From assembly GCA_000467935.1 (NCBI GenBank), contig KI259862.1, forward strand, positions 1 to 64,000: a stretch of 64,000 nucleotides of DNA, given 5' to 3'. Position 1 is the first letter of the stretch. Every line of letters starts with the position of its first letter. The position numbers were made by a program, and so were the translations under genes. The DNA comes from Peptostreptococcaceae bacterium oral taxon 113 str. W5053. Lineage in GTDB: Bacteria; Bacillota; Clostridia; Tissierellales; Peptoniphilaceae. A model generated the notes under the pieces. It searched no databases and was not told where the DNA came from. It saw only the letters and a list, made by a program, of their open reading frames with translations. Shown one piece after another: positions 49,699 to 57,334 of this stretch.

Positions 49699-50004
49699 AT
49701 GGAAAGAGAAGAAAGAATTACAAAAATGGAAGAAATTTTGGATCATTCCGCAGAATTGGTAGAAAAAGTCGAAAGAATTTTGAAAGATTTGGAAGAATAT
49801 AAAAAAGAATACCATAAATTAGTGAACTATTATTACAGTGAAGACTGGAGAAAAGATGTGGAAGCTTATAATAAAAATTTGATTTCTCACGATTTAAAAT
49901 GTGGAGTTTTAACTGAAGATGCCATTTACGATCTCATTGGAGAGAGGTATAATTTGGCGATTTATATGTTAGAACAGGCTACGGATATGATTAAAAATTT
50001 TTAA
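49699..50004 (+). CDS. DUF4298 small helical protein
   Basis: A 101-residue cytoplasmic protein, almost all helix. 'RITKMEEILDHSAELVEKVE' and 'YYYSEDWRKDVEAYNK' match DUF4298, and 'GVLTEDAIYDLIGERYNLA' supports it. The function is unknown. GAGGGAG precedes the ATG. Confidence 0.8.
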   Translation: MEREERITKMEEILDHSAELVEKVERILKDLEEYKKEYHKLVNYYYSEDWRKDVEAYNKNLISHDLKCGVLTEDAIYDLIGERYNLAIYMLEQATDMIKNF

Positions 50005-50027
50005 GATAAAAATATTGATAATAGCTA

Positions 50028-50056
50028 TTGATTTTTTTGTGTATATAGAGTATTAT
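50028..50056 (+). promoter_or_regulatory. Promoter upstream of the duplicated mntP leader
   Basis: TTGATT at 50028-50033 and TATTAT at 50051-50056 are 17 bases apart. Transcription from here would pass through both copies of the leader hairpin before reaching mntP. Confidence 0.5.
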
Positions 50057-50104
50057 TAAGACATACGAAGAAGACAATAAAAAAGTAAAAGAACAAAGTT
50101 AGAC

Positions 50105-50179
50105 AAAGAGACCGTCAGCGTAAATCGCTTTCGGTCTCTTTTGCACATAAGGTGAAAAATGAGGTTATCCGAACTTTTT
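50105..50179 (+). repeat. Upstream copy of the mntP leader and start (truncated)
   Basis: These 75 bases match 50289-50363 with one mismatch. They contain a 10-bp hairpin (AAAGAGACCG 50105-50114 / CGGTCTCTTT 50132-50141 with nested AGCG/CGCT), the ribosome site and the first codons of mntP. An ATG at 50159 opens a seven-codon frame MRLSELF ending at TAA, so this copy is either a scar of tandem duplication or a leader peptide. Confidence 0.85.
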
Positions 50180-50288
50180 TAATTTTCTCTAACAGTTTAT
50201 TGCATCGCTTTCAGGAAATTTGGAAAGAATATGAGATTCACAAAATCTTTTGAGAATTGTCAAGAAAAAAAGGAACAAAAAATACAAT

Positions 50289-50363
50289 AAAGAGACCGTC
50301 AGCGTAAATCGCTTTCGGTCTCTTTTGCACATGAGGTGAAAAATGAGGTTATCCGAACTTTTT
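50289..50363 (+). repeat. Functional copy of the mntP leader and start
   Basis: The second copy leads into the full mntP frame at 50343. The hairpin stem 50289-50298/50316-50325 ends in T residues 18 bases before the ATG and could act as a terminator or attenuator; GAGGTG follows as ribosome site. Confidence 0.85.
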
Positions 50364-50906
50364 ATTTTAGCGATGGGGTTATCTATGGATGCTTTTGCAG
50401 TCTCTATCTGCAAAGGCCTTTGTATTGAAAAGGAAAAAAATAAAACATCAATTGCTTTATTAACCGGAGGGTTCTTTGGTTTTTTTCAGGCGGTCATGCC
50501 TTTATTCGGTTTTTACTTAGGGATTTCTTTTCGAAGAGTTATTGAACAAGTGGATCACTGGATTGCTTTTTTTCTTTTAAGCTTTATTGGAATGAGTATG
50601 ATACGAGACTCGAGAAAATCGCAAGAGTATAAAAAGAGAGGGGGAATAAAAGAATTACTGTTTTTAAGTATAGCCACCAGTATAGATGCTTTTGCAGTGG
50701 GAATTATGTTGGCTTTTTTAAAAGTTAATATTTTTTATTCTATTTTATGGATTGGATTTATTACATTTATTCTATCAAGCGTGGGAGTTCAATTGGGTAT
50801 TTTGCTCGGCAATAAAGCATCAATGTATTCCCAAAAAGTTGGCGGAGGTCTTCTTATTTTTATGGGTGTATCGATTTTAATGAAACATCTCGGTATTTGG
50901 GCATAA
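50343..50906 (+). CDS. mntP: Manganese efflux protein MntP/YtaF family
   Basis: A 187-residue membrane protein with six helices. 'LAMGLSMDAFAVSICKGL' near residues 10-27 and its internal repeat 'SIATSIDAFAVGIMLAF' near 105-121 both carry the conserved acidic residues of the MntP metal site. It exports Mn(II) when it is in excess. A terminator-like hairpin lies directly before its ribosome site, suggesting transcription attenuation. No yybP-ykoY riboswitch could be recognised by eye. Confidence 0.87.
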   Translation: MRLSELFILAMGLSMDAFAVSICKGLCIEKEKNKTSIALLTGGFFGFFQAVMPLFGFYLGISFRRVIEQVDHWIAFFLLSFIGMSMIRDSRKSQEYKKRGGIKELLFLSIATSIDAFAVGIMLAFLKVNIFYSILWIGFITFILSSVGVQLGILLGNKASMYSQKVGGGLLIFMGVSILMKHLGIWA

Positions 50907-51161
50907 GTGTATGGAGAAGAACAATCAAAGAAGGTGATTTAATCGGACAGCTATTCCTTTAGGAGAGAATTATTTGTTATTTGTTTCAAGTAATTGGTTG
51001 AAAATGAAAGAATAAAAGGCATAATGGAATGACATGAGAAAAGATATTTTTCATTGAGGATTGCTCTTAGAAAAATTCACAAAAAGTTCATAAGCACTTG
51101 AGAATGGCTAAATCAGAACAAAATAATCCTTTTTGAGAAACGAAGAAGCTTTTATTGGAAC
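50907..51161. other. Spacer after mntP
   Basis: About 255 bases with no gene or clear hairpin seen, followed by the promoter of the sortase gene. Confidence 0.4.
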
Positions 51162-51190
51162 TTGACAATAATCAAGGAAATGATTAACAT
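51162..51190 (+). promoter_or_regulatory. Promoter of the lipoprotein sortase gene
   Basis: A perfect TTGACA at 51162-51167 and TAACAT at 51185-51190 with a 17-base spacer, 40 bases before the start codon. Confidence 0.6.
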
Positions 51191-51230
51191 ATGGAAGAAA
51201 GTATTTTTAAAATGATTTAAGGAGGAAAAA

Positions 51231-51992
51231 GTGTTGAATAAGAAGAATATGCTTAGAGTTATCAGTGTATTATTAGTTCTAACTATGTTGGTTGCTTGTG
51301 GAGGCAAAGCGACAGAACCTACAAAAGAAGAAGTAAAACCGGAACAGACTCAAGAGGAAGCACGTGAGGTTGAAAAAAAACCTCGTCCGGATACGGAAAT
51401 CACCTTAAATGACGGAGATATTAAAGTAACGTCAAAAGATGTGGAAAAGAATCTTGCTAAAAAAGATGTGCCTTTTGTTTATGATGAACCGGTACGTTTG
51501 GAAACTTTTGATACAATCCTTAAAAATCAAGAGTTTTATACGAATAATGCAATCGGGGCAATTCATATTCCAAACCAAAAGATTCGCCTTGCCGTACTTC
51601 ATGGTGTAAACGATACGATTATGTTTGCAGGAGCAGGCACACTTTCTCCATATCAAGTGATGGGGCAAAACAACTTTCCGTTGATTTCTCATAAACTATA
51701 TCTTAGTCAAGATCAAAATTTACTTTTCAATCAAATTGAAAATGTAGAAATGGGTTCCATTATTCGTTTGACCGATTTGGAAACTATTTGGGAATACAAA
51801 GCATATGATTTTATTAAAATTGACGAAAAAAATGTAGATGCTGTAGATCCTTTTAAAACAGGACCCAACGGAAAACCTATTATCAGTTTGGTTACCTGTG
51901 TGGCTTATGGTGAACCGAGTCGTTATGTATTATACGGAGAATTAGTGAATACAAAGCCTTATACGGAAGAAGCTTTTGACGCTGCCGAGTAG
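51231..51992 (+). CDS. Sortase with lipoprotein signal
   Basis: A 253-residue enzyme of the class A type. The N-terminus carries a signal peptide with a lipobox (LVAC, Cys23) instead of the usual uncleaved anchor helix, followed by a charged spacer (25-75). The sortase core starts at 'GAIHIPNQKIRL'; His154 ('LISHKLY'), Cys223 ('SLVTCVAYG') and Arg231 ('PSRYVLYGEL') form the active site. 'LVTC' fits class A. The start is GTG with GGAGG five bases upstream; TTG at 51234 is possible. It is probably the general-purpose sortase, separate from the one next to the LPXTG gene. Confidence 0.85.
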   Translation: MLNKKNMLRVISVLLVLTMLVACGGKATEPTKEEVKPEQTQEEAREVEKKPRPDTEITLNDGDIKVTSKDVEKNLAKKDVPFVYDEPVRLETFDTILKNQEFYTNNAIGAIHIPNQKIRLAVLHGVNDTIMFAGAGTLSPYQVMGQNNFPLISHKLYLSQDQNLLFNQIENVEMGSIIRLTDLETIWEYKAYDFIKIDEKNVDAVDPFKTGPNGKPIISLVTCVAYGEPSRYVLYGELVNTKPYTEEAFDAAE

Positions 51993-52004
51993 AAAGGGTA
52001 AAAT

Positions 52005-52034
52005 AAGTGTGGAATGGATTTCCACACTTTTTTT
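52005..52034 (+). terminator. Terminator of the lipoprotein sortase gene
   Basis: AAGTGTGGAA at 52005-52014 pairs perfectly with TTCCACACTT at 52020-52029, followed by T residues. Confidence 0.85.
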
Positions 52035-52069
52035 ATGCCGAAAAGGCAGTACAATGATTGAGGTGAAAT

Positions 52070-52768
52070 ATGCGGTATCCGAAAGTAACGGAAGGCATTT
52101 TTATTCATAGAGAGAATCGATTTATAGCTCAAGTTCAAATCGGAGAAAAAACACAGATCGTTCATGTACGCAATACAGGTCGGTGTAAAGAGCTTTTGGT
52201 TCCGGGAGTGAAAGTATATTTGGAAGACTGTTCGGAGAAAAAACGAAAGACAAAGTATTCTTTAATCGGAGTGGAAAAGAAAGGTCTCTTGATCAATATG
52301 GATTCCCAGATTCCAAATCGGGTTGTAGAAGAAGCTTTGGTGAAAAAGAATATTCCCTTTGACGCCATTAAAAAGTTTAAAAGAGAAAGTATATTTCGAA
52401 ACTCACGTTTTGACTTTGAATTGCTTGAACCCGCAGGCTTTATGGAAGTAAAAGGTGTTACCTTGGAAGAAAATAAGATTGCCAAATTTCCGGATGCACC
52501 GACCAAGCGTGGGGAGAAACATGTGCGAGAACTGATTCAAGTGAAACAAAAAGGTATGCGAGCCATATTATTTTTCCTAATTCAGATGAAAGGCATAAAA
52601 CTCTTTGCATTAAATTGGGAAAGGGATGTAAATTTTTCACATGCGGTATGGGAAGCACAAAGAGCCGGCGTGGAAATTTATGCATGGGATTCACGGGTAA
52701 CAAAAGATGAAATTCGATTGGGTCAAGCCGTACCTATAGACTTGGAATATGGGAAAAACGGGAGGTAA
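52070..52768 (+). CDS. sfsA: SfsA family DNA/RNA nuclease
   Basis: A 232-residue protein with an N-terminal OB-like part ('RENRFIAQVQIGEKTQIVHV', 'NTGRCKELLVPG') and a restriction-endonuclease-like core in which 'GFMEVKGVTL' and 'FPDAPTKRGEKHVRELI' carry the conserved acidic and Lys residues. SfsA proteins were first tied to maltose gene regulation and later shown to have nuclease activity. Just one base separates it from the next ATG. Confidence 0.92.
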   Translation: MRYPKVTEGIFIHRENRFIAQVQIGEKTQIVHVRNTGRCKELLVPGVKVYLEDCSEKKRKTKYSLIGVEKKGLLINMDSQIPNRVVEEALVKKNIPFDAIKKFKRESIFRNSRFDFELLEPAGFMEVKGVTLEENKIAKFPDAPTKRGEKHVRELIQVKQKGMRAILFFLIQMKGIKLFALNWERDVNFSHAVWEAQRAGVEIYAWDSRVTKDEIRLGQAVPIDLEYGKNGR

Positions 52769-52769
52769 G

Positions 52770-53684
52770 ATGAAGCATAGCATAGAAGTAAAAGGGTTGA
52801 AGAAATCTTATGGAAAAATTGAAGCGGTAAAAGGAATCAATTTTTATGTGGAACAAGGTAAACTTTTTGCTTTTTTAGGACCGAACGGAGCAGGAAAAAG
52901 CACCAGTATTGACATGATCTGTACTTTTTTAAAATTGGATGAAGGGGAAATATGGATTGAAAATTTGCAAGTGGGCAAAGACGATCAGAAAATTCGTGAA
53001 AAAATCGGTGTAATTTTTCAAGACAGCTTATTAGACAAGGAATTGACCGTAGAAGAAAATTTAATCTGTCGGGCAAGTTTATACGAACTGAAGAAAAAAG
53101 AATTACGAAGAACTGTAGAGGATACGATGAGACTTGTAGGCATAGAATCTTTGGCAAAGCGGTTCTATGGGAAACTTTCAGGCGGACAACGTCGTCGATG
53201 TGATATTGCCCGAGGTCTTTTACATCGTCCGAAAATTCTTTTTTTGGATGAACCGACTACCGGTTTGGATCCCCAGACACGAAAATCCATTTGGGAAATG
53301 ATTCAGAGATTGCAAAAAGAAGAAGGTTTGACCGTGTTTTTGACCACACATTATATGGAAGAAGCTGCGGAAGCGGACTATGTGGTGGTCATTGATGAAG
53401 GGAGAATCGTCGCCAAAGGAAGCCCTTCTTATTTAAAAGAAAAATATGCAAAAGATAAATTGAAATTATTTTGCAATAATCCGGAAAAAGTGGCAGCACA
53501 AATTCAATGGATGGGTCTGGATTATGAAACTGTAGGGGATCAGATTTGGATTAAGCTTTCTCAAACGATAGAAGCTTTGCCTATTGTGGAAAAAGTGAAA
53601 GAAGGATTATATGGCTTTGAAGTTTTGGCGGGGACTATGGACGACGCCTTTATCGGTATTACGGGAAAGGAGATTCGAGACTGA
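52770..53684 (+). CDS. ABC transporter ATP-binding protein (drug/daunorubicin type)
   Basis: A 304-residue ATPase with Walker A 'GPNGAGKST', Q-loop 'IGVIFQDSLLDKELTVEENL', signature 'LSGGQRRRCDIARG', Walker B 'ILFLDEPTTGLDPQT' and 'FLTTHYMEEAAEAD'. The C-terminal extension is typical of DrrA/CcmA-type exporters. GGGAGG at 52760-52765 fixes the ATG at 52770. The stop overlaps the permease ATG by one base. The exported substrate is unknown. Confidence 0.92.
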   Translation: MKHSIEVKGLKKSYGKIEAVKGINFYVEQGKLFAFLGPNGAGKSTSIDMICTFLKLDEGEIWIENLQVGKDDQKIREKIGVIFQDSLLDKELTVEENLICRASLYELKKKELRRTVEDTMRLVGIESLAKRFYGKLSGGQRRRCDIARGLLHRPKILFLDEPTTGLDPQTRKSIWEMIQRLQKEEGLTVFLTTHYMEEAAEADYVVVIDEGRIVAKGSPSYLKEKYAKDKLKLFCNNPEKVAAQIQWMGLDYETVGDQIWIKLSQTIEALPIVEKVKEGLYGFEVLAGTMDDAFIGITGKEIRD

Positions 53685-54538
53685 TGGGATTGGCAAAAAG
53701 AAATCTTAAAATATTCTTTCGAGATAAAGGAGCCGTGTTTTTTTCTTTCCTGTCTTCTCTCATCGTTATCGGCTTATATTTTCTTTTCTTAGGAAGGGCA
53801 TATACATCGGAGTTTAAAAATTTAGAGCATATAAAAGAATTTATGGACAATTGGATTTTTTCTGGCGTGCTTGGAATCACCACAGTAACAACTTCCATCA
53901 GTGCTTTAGGCATTATGGTGACAGATAAACAATATAAAATCTATAAAGATTTTTATGTGACGCCTATCAAGAGATCACAGTTCTCTCGAGGCTATTTGTT
54001 CAGCGGTTTCATGATTACGATGATTTTATCACTATTTACTTTACTGGTTGCGGAAATCTTTATTGTAGTTTCCGGAGGAAGTCTGCTTAGCGCAACCGCT
54101 TTTTTAAAAGTTTTGGGGATTATCGCTTTAACCGCATTTGCCAATACCTCTATGATATTTTGGTTGGTTTCTTTTTTTCGAACAAGCAATGCTCTTTCCG
54201 TTGCAAGTACAATTATCGGTACCTTAATCGGTTTTTTAACAGGAATCTATCTTCCCATTGGAAATTTGCCGGAATCGGTACAATGGGTGGTAAAACTTTT
54301 TCCGCCGGCTCATGGAGTCTTACTTTTTCGAGAAGCTATGACCAAGGATATCATTAAAAAGTGTTTTGCAGGCGTACCCGTTCAAGCTGTTGATGAGGTA
54401 AAAAAGATCTTTGGAATCGTCTTTGAGTTTGGTGAACATAAGCTTCCTTTATGGATGAGTGTAGCGTTTTTACTGATCACGGGTATTTTCTTTTTCGTGT
54501 TGTCCTCTTTCAGAATCAGAGGGAGTGATGAAAAATAA
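53684..54538 (+). CDS. ABC-2 type transporter permease
   Basis: A 284-residue membrane protein with six helices of the ABC-2 family ('SFLSSLIVIGLYFLFLG', 'ISALGIMVTDKQYKIYKDFY', 'LSVASTIIGTLIGFLTGIYLP'). It forms an exporter with the ATPase encoded immediately upstream. AAAGGAG is at 53667-53673. The substrate is probably a drug, lipid-like compound or peptide and cannot be specified. Confidence 0.9.
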   Translation: MGLAKRNLKIFFRDKGAVFFSFLSSLIVIGLYFLFLGRAYTSEFKNLEHIKEFMDNWIFSGVLGITTVTTSISALGIMVTDKQYKIYKDFYVTPIKRSQFSRGYLFSGFMITMILSLFTLLVAEIFIVVSGGSLLSATAFLKVLGIIALTAFANTSMIFWLVSFFRTSNALSVASTIIGTLIGFLTGIYLPIGNLPESVQWVVKLFPPAHGVLLFREAMTKDIIKKCFAGVPVQAVDEVKKIFGIVFEFGEHKLPLWMSVAFLLITGIFFFVLSSFRIRGSDEK

Positions 54539-54630
54539 TTGGACGGAAAGACAAATATATCATTACCTATTTTTTTACATTTCAATCCGGGCTTTTCGTA
54601 TGGTACAATAAAACTTGAGGTGAAATTTTG

Positions 54631-55560
54631 ATGAGTGTAAAAAAAGGAAAAGGACATGCTACAGCCCTAATTACCATTTTGATTTGGGGAAGTACGTTTA
54701 TTGCTTTAAAATATTTATTGGGTAAATTTCAGCCCTTAGAGCTTTTAATGACCCGTTTTACCGTATCCTTTCTCTTATTGTGGATGCTTGAACCGAAACG
54801 GATGAAAAGTACATGGAAAGATGAACGATTGTTTTTCCTGGCAGGCTTAAGCGGAATAGCCGGTTATTATACTTTAGAAGCTTTAGCCTTGGAAATCAGT
54901 CAGTCATCCAATGTAGGTGTCCTGGTTTCCATATCCCCTTTGATGACAGCGCTGCTTGCCCGATTGATATTGAAAGAAAGATTGCCGAAAGGATTTTTTA
55001 TCGGATGTATCATTTCCTTCATCGGATTGGCATTGATGACGTATAACGGAAAAATGAATTTAAAAATCAATCCGAAAGGGGATTTGTTAGCTGTTGGAGC
55101 GGCTTTAAGCTGGGCGGTATACAGTATTATTACGCCGAAAATATTTTCCAAAGGTTATTCGCTTATATCGGCTACACGACGAATTTTTATGTATGGAGTT
55201 CTGTGCATGCTGCCTTTTATAGGGATTATGAAATTTCAGCCCGATTTTTCCGTATTGAAAGATTGGAGGGTGACCCTGTGCCTGTTTTATTTGGCAGGGA
55301 TTTCTTCTTGCGGAGGATTTATCTCATGGAATTTCGCCGTAAAAACATTGGGACCCGTTACGACGAATCTCTATATTTATTTGATCCCGATGATTGCCGT
55401 GTTTTTAGGAGCCGCAATTTTGCGTGAAAAGGTAACTCTTTTAGCCATATTCAGTTCACTGTTGATTTTATTTGGGCTTTTAATCACTCAATGGGGTACG
55501 TTGAAAAACGCAAGAAAAAGAAAAAAGAAAGGAAAATTTGAAGATGGTGCAATTTTATAA
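54631..55560 (+). CDS. DMT-superfamily (EamA) transporter
   Basis: A 309-residue membrane protein with ten helices in two EamA repeats. 'TILIWGSTFIALKYLLG', 'SQSSNVGVLVSISPLMTALL' and the second-half 'AALSWAVYSIITPKIFSKGY' mark the repeats. Substrates are often amino acids or nucleosides; this one is unknown. ATG 54631 fits GAGGTG; TTG 54628 is less likely. Its last 17 bases overlap the PAP2 gene. Confidence 0.88.
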   Translation: MSVKKGKGHATALITILIWGSTFIALKYLLGKFQPLELLMTRFTVSFLLLWMLEPKRMKSTWKDERLFFLAGLSGIAGYYTLEALALEISQSSNVGVLVSISPLMTALLARLILKERLPKGFFIGCIISFIGLALMTYNGKMNLKINPKGDLLAVGAALSWAVYSIITPKIFSKGYSLISATRRIFMYGVLCMLPFIGIMKFQPDFSVLKDWRVTLCLFYLAGISSCGGFISWNFAVKTLGPVTTNLYIYLIPMIAVFLGAAILREKVTLLAIFSSLLILFGLLITQWGTLKNARKRKKKGKFEDGAIL

Positions 55561-56173
55561 GACACACAAAAAAGAGATGATTTTATTTTTAATCTATCTT
55601 TTGTTGGTGCCTATATTTGAAGTGTTAAATCGCCCTATCGGGACGATTCATGATTTAACCACAGTCATTGACGATAAAATTCCGTTTTTAATCGGATTTT
55701 TACCGATTTATCATTCTTGGTTCCCGTTTCTGATTTATTTTATTATTCGAACCATGATCAAAGACCCTAAAGCCTACAGATCTATGATTAAAGCCATTAT
55801 TATAGGCCTTGTCTTTGCCTATATCACCTTTGTTGTTTTTCAAACAACGGTACCGAGACCCACGGTTTCGGGAAACAATTTTTTGGAATTGTGGCTTCAA
55901 AAAACGCATATGATAGACAATCACTTTGCAGGCTTTCCGTCCTGTCATGTGCTGACCACGACCGCATTGATTTTGGGAGTTGACACTTCCGTACAAAGTT
56001 CCAAAATTAAGTTTTTTGTAACGGTTTACGGACTGATTATTATCGCCACGACAGTATTGGTAAAGCAACATGTCTTTTTGGATATTCCGGGAGGTATTCT
56101 TTACGCAATGATACCTTTTATCTTCTTTCATATCGGTGAAAAGAAAGTTGACGAAAAGAAGAGACAAGAGTAG
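55544..56173 (+). CDS. PAP2-superfamily membrane phosphatase
   Basis: A 209-residue membrane protein. PAP2 motifs are 'VPRP' (C1), 'FPSCHV' (C2, with Ser and His) and 'KQHVFLDIPGG' (C3, with the nucleophile His and Asp). A Cys sits in C2 where Gly is usual. It probably dephosphorylates a lipid phosphate such as undecaprenyl pyrophosphate or a phosphatidic acid. ATG 55544 is preferred, though an upstream TTG at 55538 is closer to the AAAGGA. The gene overlaps the DMT transporter gene. Confidence 0.78.
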   Translation: MVQFYKTHKKEMILFLIYLLLVPIFEVLNRPIGTIHDLTTVIDDKIPFLIGFLPIYHSWFPFLIYFIIRTMIKDPKAYRSMIKAIIIGLVFAYITFVVFQTTVPRPTVSGNNFLELWLQKTHMIDNHFAGFPSCHVLTTTALILGVDTSVQSSKIKFFVTVYGLIIIATTVLVKQHVFLDIPGGILYAMIPFIFFHIGEKKVDEKKRQE

Positions 56174-56205
56174 AATAAAAACATATGTTTTATAGGAGGA
56201 AACGC

Positions 56206-57174
56206 ATGGACATCAGACAAACACAAATAGCAATTAAGCAAATCAAAGATTGTTTCCAAGAACATTTGGCTAAGGAATTGAATTTACTTCGCGTTTCAGC
56301 TCCTCTTTTTGTTCGTCCTGAATCGGGATTAAACGATGATTTAAGCGGGGTGGAAGTGCCTGTACGTTTTGAATTGGCTCAATACGGACAGCAGGCGGAA
56401 ATTGTTCAATCTTTGGCAAAATGGAAACGCTATGCATTAAAACGTTATGGCTTTCAACCGGGAGAAGGACTTTACACGGATATGGATGCCATTCGTCCCT
56501 TTGAAGTGTTGGATGAAATTCATTCCATTTACGTGGATCAATGGGATTGGGAACGGGTTATCGGCGAAGAAAACAGAAATATGGATTTCTTAAAAGAAAT
56601 CGTACAAAAAATATATCAAGCCTTTTTATTCACGGAAGAATATATTAACGGATTATATCCTGCCTTAAACAAAAAACTTCCGGAAAAAATTACATTCTTA
56701 ACCACAGCCGAGCTGGAAGATATGTATCCGGATTTAAAGCCGGAGGAGAGGGAGAGGGAAATCTGCCGACAAAAAAAAGCGGTCTTTTTAATGCAAATAG
56801 GCGGCGTGCTAAAATGCGGCAGAGCACACGGCATGCGTTCTCCGGATTATGATGATTGGAATTTAAATGGAGATATTTTATTTTGGAATCCCACTTTAGA
56901 TAATGTCATCGAACTTTCCAGCATGGGGATCCGTGTCGATGCAGCCAGACTGTTGGAACAAATTCATTTAAGCGGATTTGAAGAACGCTTGCAAAAAAGT
57001 TATCATCGCATGTTGTTATCGGGAGAACTTCCTCTTTCCATTGGCGGTGGAATCGGACAAAGTCGTATTTGTATGTTCTTCTTGGAAAAACGACATATTG
57101 GAGAAGTACAAGCTTCTATTTGGCCGGAAAAAATGATTTTAGACTGTGAAAAAAAGGGAATTCATCTTTTATAA
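56206..57174 (+). CDS. asnA: Aspartate-ammonia ligase (asparagine synthetase A)
   Basis: A 322-residue enzyme that makes asparagine from aspartate, ammonia and ATP, related to class II aminoacyl-tRNA synthetases. 'LNLLRVSAPLFVRPESGLND', 'WDWERVI', 'MRSPDYDDWNLNGDILFWN' and 'LPLSIGGGIGQSRICMFFL' are standard. AGGAGG precedes the ATG. It is free-standing with its own terminator. The length is normal. Confidence 0.96.
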   Translation: MDIRQTQIAIKQIKDCFQEHLAKELNLLRVSAPLFVRPESGLNDDLSGVEVPVRFELAQYGQQAEIVQSLAKWKRYALKRYGFQPGEGLYTDMDAIRPFEVLDEIHSIYVDQWDWERVIGEENRNMDFLKEIVQKIYQAFLFTEEYINGLYPALNKKLPEKITFLTTAELEDMYPDLKPEEREREICRQKKAVFLMQIGGVLKCGRAHGMRSPDYDDWNLNGDILFWNPTLDNVIELSSMGIRVDAARLLEQIHLSGFEERLQKSYHRMLLSGELPLSIGGGIGQSRICMFFLEKRHIGEVQASIWPEKMILDCEKKGIHLL

Positions 57175-57186
57175 TTAAGAAAAGAC

Positions 57187-57226
57187 AAAAAAAGAGAAGA
57201 GCGAAATTTGCTTTTCTCTTTTTTGT
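57187..57226 (+). terminator. Terminator of asnA
   Basis: AAAAGAGAA and TTCTCTTTT arms surround a loop that can form a further short GC/GC pair; T residues follow to about 57226. Confidence 0.65.
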
Positions 57227-57334
57227 AAGAGAAAAGATCAATTCGGTAAAAGATTTATCCGAAAAAATAACGGGAAAATGTTTTTCTAAAGCAAGATATG
57301 GATATAAATAAAGGCGAGAGAGGAGAGAGACGGA

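Noticed and set aside
50057..50342. yybP-ykoY manganese riboswitch upstream of mntP
   Set aside because: The conserved riboswitch motifs could not be found by eye; only the duplicated hairpin is supported.
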